Program-made: the position numbers and the translations under genes
Part shown: piece by piece, positions 24,925-33,009 of the stretch
Numbering within the stretch: position 1 is the first letter of the stretch
Layout of the letters: each line of letters opens with the position of its first letter
The notes under the pieces: model-generated
What the model saw: only the letters and a program-made list of their open reading frames with translations
Told to the model about the DNA's origin: nothing
The model's database searches: none
Assembly: GCF_027531905.1 (NCBI RefSeq)
Contig: NZ_JAPZSU010000023.1
Location: 1 to 39,920 of the forward strand
DNA length: 39,920 nucleotides
DNA from: Flavobacterium sp.
Lineage (GTDB): Bacteria > Bacteroidota > Bacteroidia > Flavobacteriales > Flavobacteriaceae
Direction: 5' to 3'

Positions 24925-24932
24925 TATCTTTG
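24925..24932 (+). promoter_or_regulatory. Predicted -7 element of the DUF4494 gene
   Basis: TATCTTTG fits TAnnTTTG, 20 bp before the start codon. No clear -33 element. Confidence 0.4.
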
Positions 24933-24952
24933 GCTCCCTAAAAAAAAACAAA

Positions 24953-25510
24953 ATGAGCACAATTTGGTACGAATGCAAAGTAAAGTACAGAAAAACCGAT
25001 GAAACTGGCGGACAAAAGATTACCACCGAACCTTACTTGGTAGATGCCTTATCCTATACCGAGGCTGAAAAAAGAATCAACGAAGAAATGGCGGCTTATA
25101 TCAGTGAAGAATTCAAGATTACCAACATAAAAGTGGGCAATTATGCCGAAATACATCCTTTTGAAAATGCCGATCGTTGGTTCAAATCAAAAGTGTCTTT
25201 ATTGGCTTTTGACGAAGAAAGTGGCAAGGAGCGCAAGACTAATATGTATCTTTTGGTACAAGCCAATGATGTAAAAGAAGCATTTGATAACACGACTATT
25301 GCCATGAAAAACACCATGGGTGAATACACAATTCCAGCTATATCTGAATCTCCTATTATGGACGTTTTTCCTTACTTTAGTGGAGAAGAAGACGAAACGG
25401 AAGCACTTGAGCGTTTCAATGCCTTAAAAGCATCTACGGCACCCAAATTCGATACGGACACCTATGAAACCGAAGCCTTAAAAGCAGAATTACTTGAAGA
25501 AATGGAATAG
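24953..25510 (+). CDS. DUF4494-family protein
   Basis: A 185-residue acidic protein without signal peptide. The opening IWYECKVKYRKTDETGGQKITTEPYLVDALSYTEAE and the middle WFKSKVSLLAFDEESGKERKTNMYLLVQA match what I know of the Bacteroidota family DUF4494. Two similar alpha/beta halves (about 5-60 and 70-120) suggest an internal duplication; I could not test this. Function unknown. It is a single-gene unit with its own terminator. Confidence 0.75.
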   Translation: MSTIWYECKVKYRKTDETGGQKITTEPYLVDALSYTEAEKRINEEMAAYISEEFKITNIKVGNYAEIHPFENADRWFKSKVSLLAFDEESGKERKTNMYLLVQANDVKEAFDNTTIAMKNTMGEYTIPAISESPIMDVFPYFSGEEDETEALERFNALKASTAPKFDTDTYETEALKAELLEEME

Positions 25511-25533
25511 TTTGTTTTAGTTTTATTTAATCA

Positions 25534-25570
25534 AAAAAACCTGCAAAAACTTTGTCTTTGCAGGCTTTTT
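25534..25570. terminator. Bidirectional terminator after the DUF4494 gene
   Basis: CCTGCAAA (25540-25547) pairs with TTTGCAGG (25557-25564), flanked by an A run and a T run, between two convergent genes. Confidence 0.8.
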
Positions 25571-25590
25571 AATGTTTTGTGAAACAGAAT

Positions 25591-25848
25591 CTATTTATCA
25601 ATCGATCCTAAAACACGCTTCATGAACGTGTTCAAAGCTTCTTTTTTATCTGTACCTGTTTTCACCATTTTATTTACTTCCAAAGCACCATACATATTCG
25701 AAATCAATTCGCCTATCACATCCAACTCTTCGTCTTTCAAAGAAGGAACTTCTGTAAGTGCTTCTAAAACTTCTATAGTTTCAATGATGTAATCTTGGTC
25801 GTTTTCTTCTATAAATTGAGTCAAGTGTTTGATAACAGGTAATTTCAT
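25591..25848 (-). CDS. Small acidic helical protein (DUF6952-type)
   Basis: An 85-residue protein, wholly helical in appearance, without cysteine, signal peptide or membrane segment. The sequence (KHLTQFIEENDQDYIIETIEVLEAL.. and LISNMYGALEVNKMVKTG) is of a conserved Bacteroidota type I associate with DUF6952, from memory. It is the last gene of a run with thioredoxin and peroxiredoxin, 54 bp after the thioredoxin gene. The context suggests a role in redox defence, but nothing in the sequence shows what it does. Confidence 0.75.
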   Translation of the reverse strand: MKLPVIKHLTQFIEENDQDYIIETIEVLEALTEVPSLKDEELDVIGELISNMYGALEVNKMVKTGTDKKEALNTFMKRVLGSIDK

Positions 25849-25902
25849 TGGAATAAATGTATAAAGATTGGAAATAATTGTGAGTTAGGGTAACTCGTTT
25901 TC

Positions 25903-26211
25903 TTAAGCGATTTCTTTTACTAAATCGGCTAAAACTTCTGCTTTATTAGTTTGTGTTTCGTTAACTAATTTTCCTCCAACAAACGTAGCAAAAGTAGGTA
26001 GGTTACTCACATTAGCTAACTTTCTAGATTCAGGTGAATTTTCAGCATCCACCAAAACAAACGTTAGGTTTTCGTTTTCAGTGGCCATTTTTTTGAATTT
26101 TGGTTTCATAATTCTGCAATTACCACACCAAGAAGCCGAATATTGAACCACTACTTTTTCGTTTTGTGCTACCAAAGCACCTAACGTATCTTCGTTTAAT
26201 TCGATTAACAT
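25903..26211 (-). CDS. Thioredoxin-family protein
   Basis: A 102-residue cytoplasmic thioredoxin fold with active site WCGNC (28-32; Cys29 and Cys32) and cis-proline in NLPTF near residue 71. The residues between the cysteines are Gly-Asn instead of the usual Gly-Pro, which should alter the redox potential. It lies downstream of the peroxiredoxin gene on the same strand and is the obvious candidate to reduce it. Confidence 0.92.
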   Translation of the reverse strand: MLIELNEDTLGALVAQNEKVVVQYSASWCGNCRIMKPKFKKMATENENLTFVLVDAENSPESRKLANVSNLPTFATFVGGKLVNETQTNKAEVLADLVKEIA

Positions 26212-26239
26212 AATTTAAATTTTAAAATTCATTTTTTTA

Positions 26240-26298
26240 AAATCCCAAATTCCAATTTTTGATAGTCCTAAAACGAACTACATTGGAATTTGGAATTT
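26240..26298 (-). promoter_or_regulatory. Stem-loop between peroxiredoxin and thioredoxin genes
   Basis: Arms 26240-26255 and 26283-26298 pair over 16 bp with one mismatch and a 27-nt loop. No T run directly follows on the minus strand, so it may be an RNA-processing or stabilising element in place of a full terminator. Confidence 0.45.
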
Positions 26299-26316
26299 AA
26301 AATTTGGAACTTGTTA

Positions 26317-26955
26317 TTAGTTTAAGCTTAAGTATTCAGCAGTACTTTTTCTGTCAGCATTCATTGCTTCTTTACCAGCTTCCCAGTTAGCAGGACAAAC
26401 TTCACCTTTTACTTGAATGTGAGTGTAAGCATCTACCATACGCAAATATTCGTTTACGTTACGACCTAATGGCATATCGTTAACACTTTCGTGGAAAATT
26501 TTTCCAGTTTCGTCAATCAAATAAGTAGCTCTGTAAGTTACGTTAGAACCTTCAAGAATTACAGAATCAGTTTCTTCGCTGTAGCTAGTAGATTCGATAT
26601 CCAAAATACCTAAAATGTTAGCCAAGTTTCTGTTAGTGTCAGCCAAGATTGGGTACGTTACTCCCTCGATACCACCATTGTTTTTTGGTGTGTTCAACCA
26701 AGCAAAGTGTACTTCGTTAGTATCGCAAGAAGCACCAATTACAATTGTATTTCTTTTTTCAAATTCTGGTAAAGCGGCTTGAAAAGCGTGTAATTCAGTT
26801 GGACATACAAAAGTGAAATCTTTTGGATACCAGAACAACAATACTTTTTTGTTGTTGTTTACTGCTTCTTCAAAAATGTTGATTTTCAAATTGTCTCCCA
26901 TTTCAGAGATAGCATCAACCGCAATACTTGGAAATTTTTTACCTACTAATGACAT
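26317..26955 (-). CDS. Typical 2-Cys peroxiredoxin
   Basis: Reduces hydrogen peroxide, organic peroxides and peroxynitrite. In 212 residues the peroxidatic cysteine is Cys51 (FTFVCPTEL) and the resolving cysteine Cys187 (GEVCPANW). The C-terminus ends in YLSLN without the YF motif that makes peroxiredoxins easy to over-oxidise, so it should be robust. No AhpF is nearby; the thioredoxin-like protein downstream may be the reductant. First gene of the three-gene run. Confidence 0.95.
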   Translation of the reverse strand: MSLVGKKFPSIAVDAISEMGDNLKINIFEEAVNNNKKVLLFWYPKDFTFVCPTELHAFQAALPEFEKRNTIVIGASCDTNEVHFAWLNTPKNNGGIEGVTYPILADTNRNLANILGILDIESTSYSEETDSVILEGSNVTYRATYLIDETGKIFHESVNDMPLGRNVNEYLRMVDAYTHIQVKGEVCPANWEAGKEAMNADRKSTAEYLSLN

Positions 26956-26993
26956 AATGATTATAATTTAAAATTTTGATTATTTCTGTTCGG

Positions 26994-27027
26994 CAAAGGT
27001 AATTAGTAAGTGTACGAGTTATTCAAA
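26994..27027 (-). promoter_or_regulatory. Predicted promoter of the peroxiredoxin unit
   Basis: Minus strand TACCTTTG (26994-27001) is a full -7 match, with TTTG (27024-27027) upstream at 22 bp spacing. The leader would be about 30 nt. No OxyR-like dyad is obvious. Confidence 0.45.
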
Positions 27028-27151
27028 ATTTTAATTATAATTAACTATAATTGGATAGGAGTTGCTTATTTTGTAAAAAATCAACAGTTTTTAACGAAAA
27101 CGTAGTAGATATTTTAAAATATTGATAGCTAGTGGTTTGTGGGTGTATTTT

Positions 27152-27300
27152 GGCTAATTTTTAGGAGCAGGAAACTTTAGGCTCTTATGGAAACAAAGTC
27201 CCGCTCTCCGCTATATCTTGCTTGCCGAACCCCGGCAATCAAGGATGCCGCTCCCATCGGGGCTAAAAAGCAGCAATGGGCTTTCTTGTGAGCATTAGTC
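27152..27300 (+). other. GC-rich structured element, possible RNA or dispersed repeat
   Basis: This block in the 395-bp peroxiredoxin-GH3 gap is much richer in G+C than its surroundings and has no open frame. Pairings seen: outer GGCTAAT/ATTAGTC (27152-27158 with 27294-27300), GCTC/GAGC (27181-27184 with 27290-27293), AGTCCCG/CGGGGCT (27197-27203 with 27258-27264), and a hairpin 27217-27243 (CTTG and TTGCCG stems). CCCAT (27253-27257) can pair with ATGGG (27276-27280), which would make a pseudoknot. Two stems need G-U pairs that exist only if the plus strand is the RNA. Similar blocks seem familiar from other flavobacterial gaps, from memory only. Confidence 0.45.
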
Positions 27301-27306
27301 AAAAAA

Positions 27307-27331
27307 AAACGATAGCTTACAACTATCGTTT
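27307..27331 (-). terminator. Terminator after the GH3 gene
   Basis: AAACGATAG (27307-27315) pairs with 27323-27331 around a 7-nt loop; on the minus strand it is followed by a run of about nine T. Confidence 0.85.
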
Positions 27332-27350
27332 CTATATTTTTTACATTTAG

Positions 27351-28946
27351 TTATTTCAAAAGCAAAGTGACGGGTAAAGTTCCTTCGTATGCTTGGTTCA
27401 ATACTATTTTTTGAGCCGCTACTTCTTGAAATTCAATAAGGTCTTGATAGGCTACGACAACAATTTTGGTGGCCATAATATTCTGAAGCACTTGCAGTGC
27501 ATACGGATTTCCAAACAAATGAAACACTACTTTCTTAGTCAACACCACTTCACTTAGCCAAGTGATTAATGCTTCTTCAATTTCAAATTTTGCCAATGGT
27601 TTGGCCTTCGGTACAAATAAAGCAATAACCAAAGTGTCATATTTGTCTATTGCTTGTAGTTTTTCCTCCAGATTTTCCTCTCCCAATGCAATCGAAAAAG
27701 AATCTCCCTGAATGGTATCTTTTAATCCTTCAAAGAATGGATTATCACTTTCTCTATAAACACTCACTTTTGCCACGCTTCCACCATTACTAATGAAGTC
27801 AGATATAGATGAGGTGCTGTCTTTTTTTACTAATGTGATGGCTTTTTCAGCACATTTTTGGTTGATTATAGCTGTAGATTTCCAATCTAAATCAGTTGTT
27901 TCAATTTTGCTTTCAGTAATCAATCCAGCTTGTACTTTGCATTTCCAAATACGTTCAAAACTGGCTTCAATTCTTGAAATATCAGCTCTTTTTAAAATTT
28001 CCTGAATCCCTTCGGGTACATTTTCTGCAAAGCACAACACATCGTTTCCAGCATTAAAAGCTTCCCATTCCAAAATCCCTTTAGTTGGGTACAGTTTGGA
28101 AACACTATGCATATTCAAAGCATCCGAAATCACCAAACCATCGTATCCCAATCGTTCTCTAAGCAAACCTTCAATCACTGCTTTTGAAAGTGTAGCCGAG
28201 GTATTTGCACCATTGTTTAGAGCAGGAACAGCCAAATGCCCAATCATTATAGAGTCGACCTTGTTTTCAATTCCTTCGATAAAAGGAACTAATTCATTAG
28301 ATAGTAACTCGTCTAAGTTCTCATTCAGAACGGGCAATCCTAAATGCGAATCGACATTGGTATTACCGTGACCTGGGAAGTGTTTTAAACAACCCAAAAT
28401 TCCCGCAGCTGTCATTCCTCTTAAATATTCCAAAGCAAAGGTGGTAACTTTGTTTTTGTCTTCTCCAAAAGACCGATACCCAATTACAGGATTGTTTGGG
28501 TCAGTATTAATGTCTGCCAAAGGAGACAAGTTGTAATGTATACCAGCCGATTGTAAGTCTTTTCCAATTTGTTTTCCTATTTCATAGACCAACTCTTTAT
28601 CTGCTACAGGAATAGCTCCAAGTGTAATGGCATAAGGATATTGAGGTGTTTTTTCAACACGCATCGCCAAACCCCATTCGGCATCTATACTCATTAATAG
28701 CGGAGTTTTTGCCGCTTTTTGGTAACGAATAATTAAGGCTTTTAATCGCTCGTAACTTTCATCATTGAATTCAATTTTTTTGTTGCCTTCATAATTGGTA
28801 GCCGCACTAGCTCGACTATGAAAAAAGGTCAAACCACCAATATTGTATTCACGAATCAAGTGTTCTGTTGCCTGAATGTTTTCCTCGCTGTCGTTAATAA
28901 ATACAGCGGGAAAAAAGAATTGTCCTATTTTTTGTTCGGTTGTCAT
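27351..28946 (-). CDS. Glycoside hydrolase family 3, NagZ-like
   Basis: A 531-residue GH3 enzyme. The NagZ-type signature KHFPGHGNTNVDSH is at 188-201, with the Asp199-His201 dyad that serves as acid/base in beta-N-acetylglucosaminidases of this group, and nucleophile Asp275 is in VISDALNMHS. Residues after about 350 form the second GH3 domain. No signal peptide is evident, so it is cytoplasmic as written. NagZ removes N-acetylglucosamine from wall fragments; the AmpG-like permease two genes upstream fits this. It is last in the minus-strand run and has a clear terminator. Confidence 0.9.
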   Translation of the reverse strand: MTTEQKIGQFFFPAVFINDSEENIQATEHLIREYNIGGLTFFHSRASAATNYEGNKKIEFNDESYERLKALIIRYQKAAKTPLLMSIDAEWGLAMRVEKTPQYPYAITLGAIPVADKELVYEIGKQIGKDLQSAGIHYNLSPLADINTDPNNPVIGYRSFGEDKNKVTTFALEYLRGMTAAGILGCLKHFPGHGNTNVDSHLGLPVLNENLDELLSNELVPFIEGIENKVDSIMIGHLAVPALNNGANTSATLSKAVIEGLLRERLGYDGLVISDALNMHSVSKLYPTKGILEWEAFNAGNDVLCFAENVPEGIQEILKRADISRIEASFERIWKCKVQAGLITESKIETTDLDWKSTAIINQKCAEKAITLVKKDSTSSISDFISNGGSVAKVSVYRESDNPFFEGLKDTIQGDSFSIALGEENLEEKLQAIDKYDTLVIALFVPKAKPLAKFEIEEALITWLSEVVLTKKVVFHLFGNPYALQVLQNIMATKIVVVAYQDLIEFQEVAAQKIVLNQAYEGTLPVTLLLK

Positions 28947-29013
28947 TGTTTATACTTTAAATTAGTATAGGTATGTTAATGAATTACGGATTTGAGGATA
29001 AAAAAAGCTTTTT

Positions 29014-29820
29014 TTACTTAGTTTTTGATAATGATTTTGAATTTACAAGAGATTTCATTTGTGTAATGGCTATTTCATTCAACTTTATTAATCTTTCTTG
29101 CTGATTAATTTTTTGTGATATTAGCATTGCATTAATACTTTCAAGATTTGATAGCACAACAAGTTGTTCAATTGTTGCTGTATCTCTTATGTTGCCTTTT
29201 TCATTTTGATTTTCGCTACGCCATTCTTTAGCGGTCTTACCAAAAAGAGCTACATTTAAGATATCAGCTTCATCAGCATAAATTAAATTTTTTTGATGAG
29301 TAGTTAAGCTTTTTGGAACTAAATTTTCCTTTATAGCATCTGTATGGATTCTATAATTTATTTTAGAAATAGTCCTTTGTAAATTCCATTCAAGTTTATT
29401 TAGACTGTTCTCTTCTGATTTTAATCTTTGGAATTCTTTAACCAAATAAATTTTGAATTCTGGACTTATCCACATCCCAAATTCAAAAGCTATATCTTGA
29501 TGAGCATAAGTACCACCGTATCTGCCAGAGGTAGCTTTAATGCCAATTGCATTAGTTTTTTCTACCCATTCTTTTACACTTAATTTGTAGTTATTTAAGC
29601 CTGCTTGGCTTTTAATTATGGCGAATTCGCCATAATTAAAATTTGAATTATGAATTCGCTCCCAAATACCTAAATATTCAATAGTATTTCTGTTTCTTAA
29701 CCAATCCGATATAAAAAAATCTCCATCTTTAGCTTTCAACATATCAGTGATAGAAATATAATCTTGATTGTTGGATTGAATTATCGTTATCTCTTTTCCT
29801 TGTACGTTTAATTTTGCCAT
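29014..29820 (-). CDS. KilA-N domain protein
   Basis: A 268-residue protein of the KilA-N family of phage and bacterial DNA-binding proteins. The domain spans about residues 5-130: YISITDMLKA, ISDWLRNRNTIEYLGIWE, GLNNYKLSVKEWVEKTNAIGI, SGRYGGTYAHQDIAFEFGMWISPEFKIYLVKEFQRLK. The C-terminal half (YADEADILNVALFGKTAKEW..) is the part that often follows KilA-N in bacterial homologues. No integrase, terminase or other phage gene is near. It lies between the GH3 and permease genes on the same strand, with 67 and 55 bp gaps. Codons 55-65 hold a perfect 32-bp palindrome. Confidence 0.9.
   Translation of the reverse strand: MAKLNVQGKEITIIQSNNQDYISITDMLKAKDGDFFISDWLRNRNTIEYLGIWERIHNSNFNYGEFAIIKSQAGLNNYKLSVKEWVEKTNAIGIKATSGRYGGTYAHQDIAFEFGMWISPEFKIYLVKEFQRLKSEENSLNKLEWNLQRTISKINYRIHTDAIKENLVPKSLTTHQKNLIYADEADILNVALFGKTAKEWRSENQNEKGNIRDTATIEQLVVLSNLESINAMLISQKINQQERLIKLNEIAITQMKSLVNSKSLSKTK
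29610..29641. repeat. Perfect 32-bp palindrome inside the KilA-N gene
   Basis: The 16 bases at 29610-29625 are the exact reverse complement of 29626-29641, with no spacer; the centre is GGCGAATTCGCC. It encodes NYGEFAIIK within the KilA-N domain. Confidence 0.9.
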
Positions 29821-29875
29821 TTAAACTACAGTTAATCAATTTGTTTTAGACTAAATTTACTTTTATAGAATCAAA

Positions 29876-31195
29876 TTAACTTTCTTTTTTTCCAAAATCA
29901 TAAGGAAAAATCAAAAAGCGAGATAAAATAATTCCGGGAATTGTTGCTAAAAATACCCAAATAAAGAAGTTACCATAACCCAAATACTCTTGAATATAAC
30001 CACTTGCCATTCCGGGAAGCATCATTCCCAAAGCCATAAATCCAGTAGCGATAGAGTAGTGGGAGGTTTTGGATTCTCCTTCGGCTACATAAATCAAATA
30101 CATCATGAAAGCAGCAAAACCAAAACCATAACCAAATTGTTCAATCACAACGACCGCAGTTATGTGTGGATTTAAATTATAATCAAAAATAATCTTTAAG
30201 AATTCAAAATGAAGGTTAACAATATCTGATGGATGATAATGCGATAAATAAACAAACCCAATAATTGGCAAATGCATCGTTAAAATCATTGGGAGCATCC
30301 ATTTTCCTAGACCGTCCCTCGAGATGACGATGCCTCCAATGATTCCACCAATTACCAAAGCGAATACTCCAAAGGTTCCGTAAATAATCCCAACATCTTC
30401 GGTACTTAATCCCATTCCGCCTTTGGCTACATCATCAATCAAAAAAGGAGAAAGCATCTTCATCAATTGTGATTCTCCCAATCGATATACTAATATGAAT
30501 GTCAGAATCAATCCAATTTGTTTCTTTTGGAAAAAAGTAGCGAATACTTCGGTAAAACTTCCTTTATGATTGGCATTACTTTTTATGTATTCCTGTTCAA
30601 TTTCTGGGTTTGGTGTCATAAAAAAGTTGTAGACCGTGATGAAAATCATAATCAAAGCTACAACGAGCATAGTATACGACCAAGCTTTACTTTTGTCTCC
30701 GTATTTTTCTTCTAAAAATCCAGCCAAAAGTACAATTACACCATTGGCGGTAAGCATCGATAAACGGTAAAAAGTACTGCGAATCCCTAAGAAAAAAGAT
30801 TGTTTGTCTTTGGTTAACGCCAATAAATAGAATCCATCAATAGCCACATCATTAGAAGCAGAAGCAAAAGCACCCACCCAAAATAAAGCCAAACTCAATA
30901 CAAAAAAATGTTGCATCGGAATGGTTAATCCAACGATTAAAAAAGCAATGGAAATGACCAATTGCATTGCCAAAAACCATTTTCTTTTGGTAGCGTGCAA
31001 ATCGATAAATGGACTCCAAAGCGGTTTAATCACCCAAGGCAAGTAGAGTAAACTAGTGTACATTCCAATATCTTCATTGCTGATGCCTAAATTTTTGTAC
31101 ATCAAAACAGATACTGAAATGATTATGGCATACGGAAAACCTGATGCAAAATTCAAAAGCGGTATCCAAAGCCAAGGCGTTTTTTCTGATTTCAT
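29876..31195 (-). CDS. MFS permease, AmpG-like
   Basis: A 439-residue transporter with about 12 membrane helices. The opening (PWLWIPLLNFASGFPYAIIISVSVLMYKNLGIS) and YLPWVIKPLWSPFIDLHATKRKW near residues 50-73 are typical of the AmpG group, which imports GlcNAc-anhydroMurNAc peptides for wall recycling. The GHL10 and NagZ-like neighbours support this substrate, but it is inferred. It follows the GHL10 gene by 21 bp. Confidence 0.85.
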   Translation of the reverse strand: MKSEKTPWLWIPLLNFASGFPYAIIISVSVLMYKNLGISNEDIGMYTSLLYLPWVIKPLWSPFIDLHATKRKWFLAMQLVISIAFLIVGLTIPMQHFFVLSLALFWVGAFASASNDVAIDGFYLLALTKDKQSFFLGIRSTFYRLSMLTANGVIVLLAGFLEEKYGDKSKAWSYTMLVVALIMIFITVYNFFMTPNPEIEQEYIKSNANHKGSFTEVFATFFQKKQIGLILTFILVYRLGESQLMKMLSPFLIDDVAKGGMGLSTEDVGIIYGTFGVFALVIGGIIGGIVISRDGLGKWMLPMILTMHLPIIGFVYLSHYHPSDIVNLHFEFLKIIFDYNLNPHITAVVVIEQFGYGFGFAAFMMYLIYVAEGESKTSHYSIATGFMALGMMLPGMASGYIQEYLGYGNFFIWVFLATIPGIILSRFLIFPYDFGKKES

Positions 31196-31216
31196 AAAGT
31201 GTTCGGAAAGGGTGGG

Positions 31217-32755
31217 TTAGTCTTCTTTGGGTAAATCAATGATGGTCTCTTTGCTTTCATTGCCGTAAAAGTCAATAAAAGTAAGGGCAAAAGCTTTTTT
31301 CTTATCAACATCGCTTAGTGAAATACTAAAATTAATTATTGTTGCTTTTGGGTCAACAAAATATTTCTTCATAATTTGACTGGCTTCTTGAAGGTCGATT
31401 TTAGAATCTCTTTTGGCACCATACACCACTACATAACGAATTTTTGTATTCAAAGGTATTGGTAAAGTAAAAGTACAATTGGCCGAATCAATTTCAATTT
31501 TATTAACTACAGGTGTATCGATTACAATGTGTTTAGAATTGGGAACAGGCAATGGAATGGCAGGATATTTATATTGATGACTTTGTAACAATTGCGTAAC
31601 GTCTCTATTGCTGTTTACAAAGCATTTGGCGCTGAAAAATGCATTCCCTTGCACGTTGGGATAGCTTCTGGTTAAATCAATTTGGTTGGGAATTTCGTGA
31701 ATGTTGTTCCATTTTTTATCTGAATCGGCTTTGATTTTGTAACTGCCGTTGCCCATGTAGAGATTAACACCACTCGTATTTTCTGACCACCATTTTAACA
31801 ATTTAGCATAAGAAGCGGTTTTGTGGTCAATGCTCCAGTACAATTGGGGCAACAGGTAATCAATCCATTTGTTTTGCATCCAAAGAATGGGATCGGCGTA
31901 CAAATCATCATAATTGGTTTGTCCCGATTGTGTATCAGAACCTTTTGGATCTACTGACTTGTTTCTCCAAACGCCAAAAGGGCTAATGCCAAATTGCACC
32001 CAAGGCTTGTGATTTTTGATGACCGAATGAATGTTTTTGACAAAAGTGGTTACATTGTTTCTTCTCCAATCTTCCAAGTTCATACCGTTACCATATTTTT
32101 TGAAAGATTCCGAATCATTAAAGGCCTCACCTTTGATTTTGTAAGGATAAAAGTAATCATCAAAATGAATGGCATCTATATCGTATTTTTGGACTACTTC
32201 TTCAACCACCAAAGCCAAATGATTTTGAACCTCAGGTAGTGCAGGATTGTAGTACATTTTTCCGCCATAAGTAATCATCCATTCTGGATGTTTAAAAATG
32301 TCATGGTTGGGGCTCAATTGTGCTTTATTTAGATCGAATGTAGCGCGATAAGGGTTTAACCAAGCATGAAATTCAAATCCTCTTTGGTGAGCTTCGTCAA
32401 TCATCCATTCTAAGGTGTCATAATATGGGGTAGGCGCTTTTCCTTCTTTCCCAGTCAAAAATCGAGACCAAGGCGCTAAATCTGATGGATAAAATGCATC
32501 ACCAACACTTCGGATTTGTACAATAACTGCATTGTAATTTAGCTTTTGATAGGTATCAAGTATTTTTAAATAATCTGCTTTTTGTTTGGCAACGGAGTCG
32601 GTACTTTTTTTAGGCCAATCAATGTTGACTACCGTGGCAATCCAAACACCTCTGAATTCATTTTTTGGGAAATGATCTTTTTTTTGAGTATACCCTTTAG
32701 TGACGGTAGCTATTAAAAAAATTAAAATAGGGAGAATTACTTTGTTTTTGGTCAT
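31217..32755 (-). CDS. Family 10-like glycosyl hydrolase (GHL10, DigH/YddW type)
   Basis: A 512-residue exported protein with a signal peptide ending about residue 23 (..KGYTQ). The GHL10 barrel starts EFRGVWIATVVNIDWP near 33-48 and includes AWLNPYRA, DAIHFDDYFYPY near 195-206 (likely catalytic Asp) and QFGISPFGVWRN; a fibronectin-like C-terminal domain follows after about residue 410. E. coli DigH of this family cleaves denuded peptidoglycan glycans. First gene of the GHL10-permease-KilA-N-GH3 run. Confidence 0.9.
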   Translation of the reverse strand: MTKNKVILPILIFLIATVTKGYTQKKDHFPKNEFRGVWIATVVNIDWPKKSTDSVAKQKADYLKILDTYQKLNYNAVIVQIRSVGDAFYPSDLAPWSRFLTGKEGKAPTPYYDTLEWMIDEAHQRGFEFHAWLNPYRATFDLNKAQLSPNHDIFKHPEWMITYGGKMYYNPALPEVQNHLALVVEEVVQKYDIDAIHFDDYFYPYKIKGEAFNDSESFKKYGNGMNLEDWRRNNVTTFVKNIHSVIKNHKPWVQFGISPFGVWRNKSVDPKGSDTQSGQTNYDDLYADPILWMQNKWIDYLLPQLYWSIDHKTASYAKLLKWWSENTSGVNLYMGNGSYKIKADSDKKWNNIHEIPNQIDLTRSYPNVQGNAFFSAKCFVNSNRDVTQLLQSHQYKYPAIPLPVPNSKHIVIDTPVVNKIEIDSANCTFTLPIPLNTKIRYVVVYGAKRDSKIDLQEASQIMKKYFVDPKATIINFSISLSDVDKKKAFALTFIDFYGNESKETIIDLPKED

Positions 32756-32778
32756 TTTGTAATCGTTTATAATGCTTT

Positions 32779-32786
32779 CAAAAATA
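32779..32786 (-). promoter_or_regulatory. Possible -7 element of the GHL10 gene
   Basis: Minus strand TATTTTTG, a full match to TAnnTTTG, 24 bp before the start codon; no -33 element is clear. Confidence 0.35.
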
Positions 32787-32922
32787 GTTTTTTTTACTTT
32801 AGAAAAACGAATAATGTTCTAAATAAGTTCATAAAGTTGCTAGTCAAACGACATGCTTTGAAAGGTTTTGTTTTATGATTAATGGCTTTTGGGTTTAAAT
32901 ACATATGCGTTTAGAAAAAAAT

Positions 32923-32955
32923 AAACCACTTTCAATGTAATTTTGAAAGTGGTTT
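32923..32955 (-). terminator. Terminator after the small beta-barrel gene
   Basis: AAACCACTTTCAA (32923-32935) pairs with 32943-32955 over 13 bp with a 7-nt loop; on the minus strand T-rich sequence follows. It lies 54 bp past the stop codon of the gene at 33010-33588. Confidence 0.8.
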
Positions 32956-33009
32956 TATTTTGGGCAAAAAAGGTAAAAATAAAGTGGTTATTATTTTTTG
33001 GAATTGAAA

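Noticed and set aside
19590..27350. CRISPR array, tRNA or rRNA genes
   Set aside because: No regularly spaced long repeats, no cloverleaf with T-loop GTTCRANNC, and no rRNA-like sequence was seen here or elsewhere in the window. The repeats at 21054 and 22066 are too short and uneven for CRISPR.
29014..29820. Prophage or defence island around the KilA-N gene
   Set aside because: Neighbours are wall-recycling genes. No integrase, portal, terminase, toxin-antitoxin pair, restriction enzyme or attachment repeat was found.
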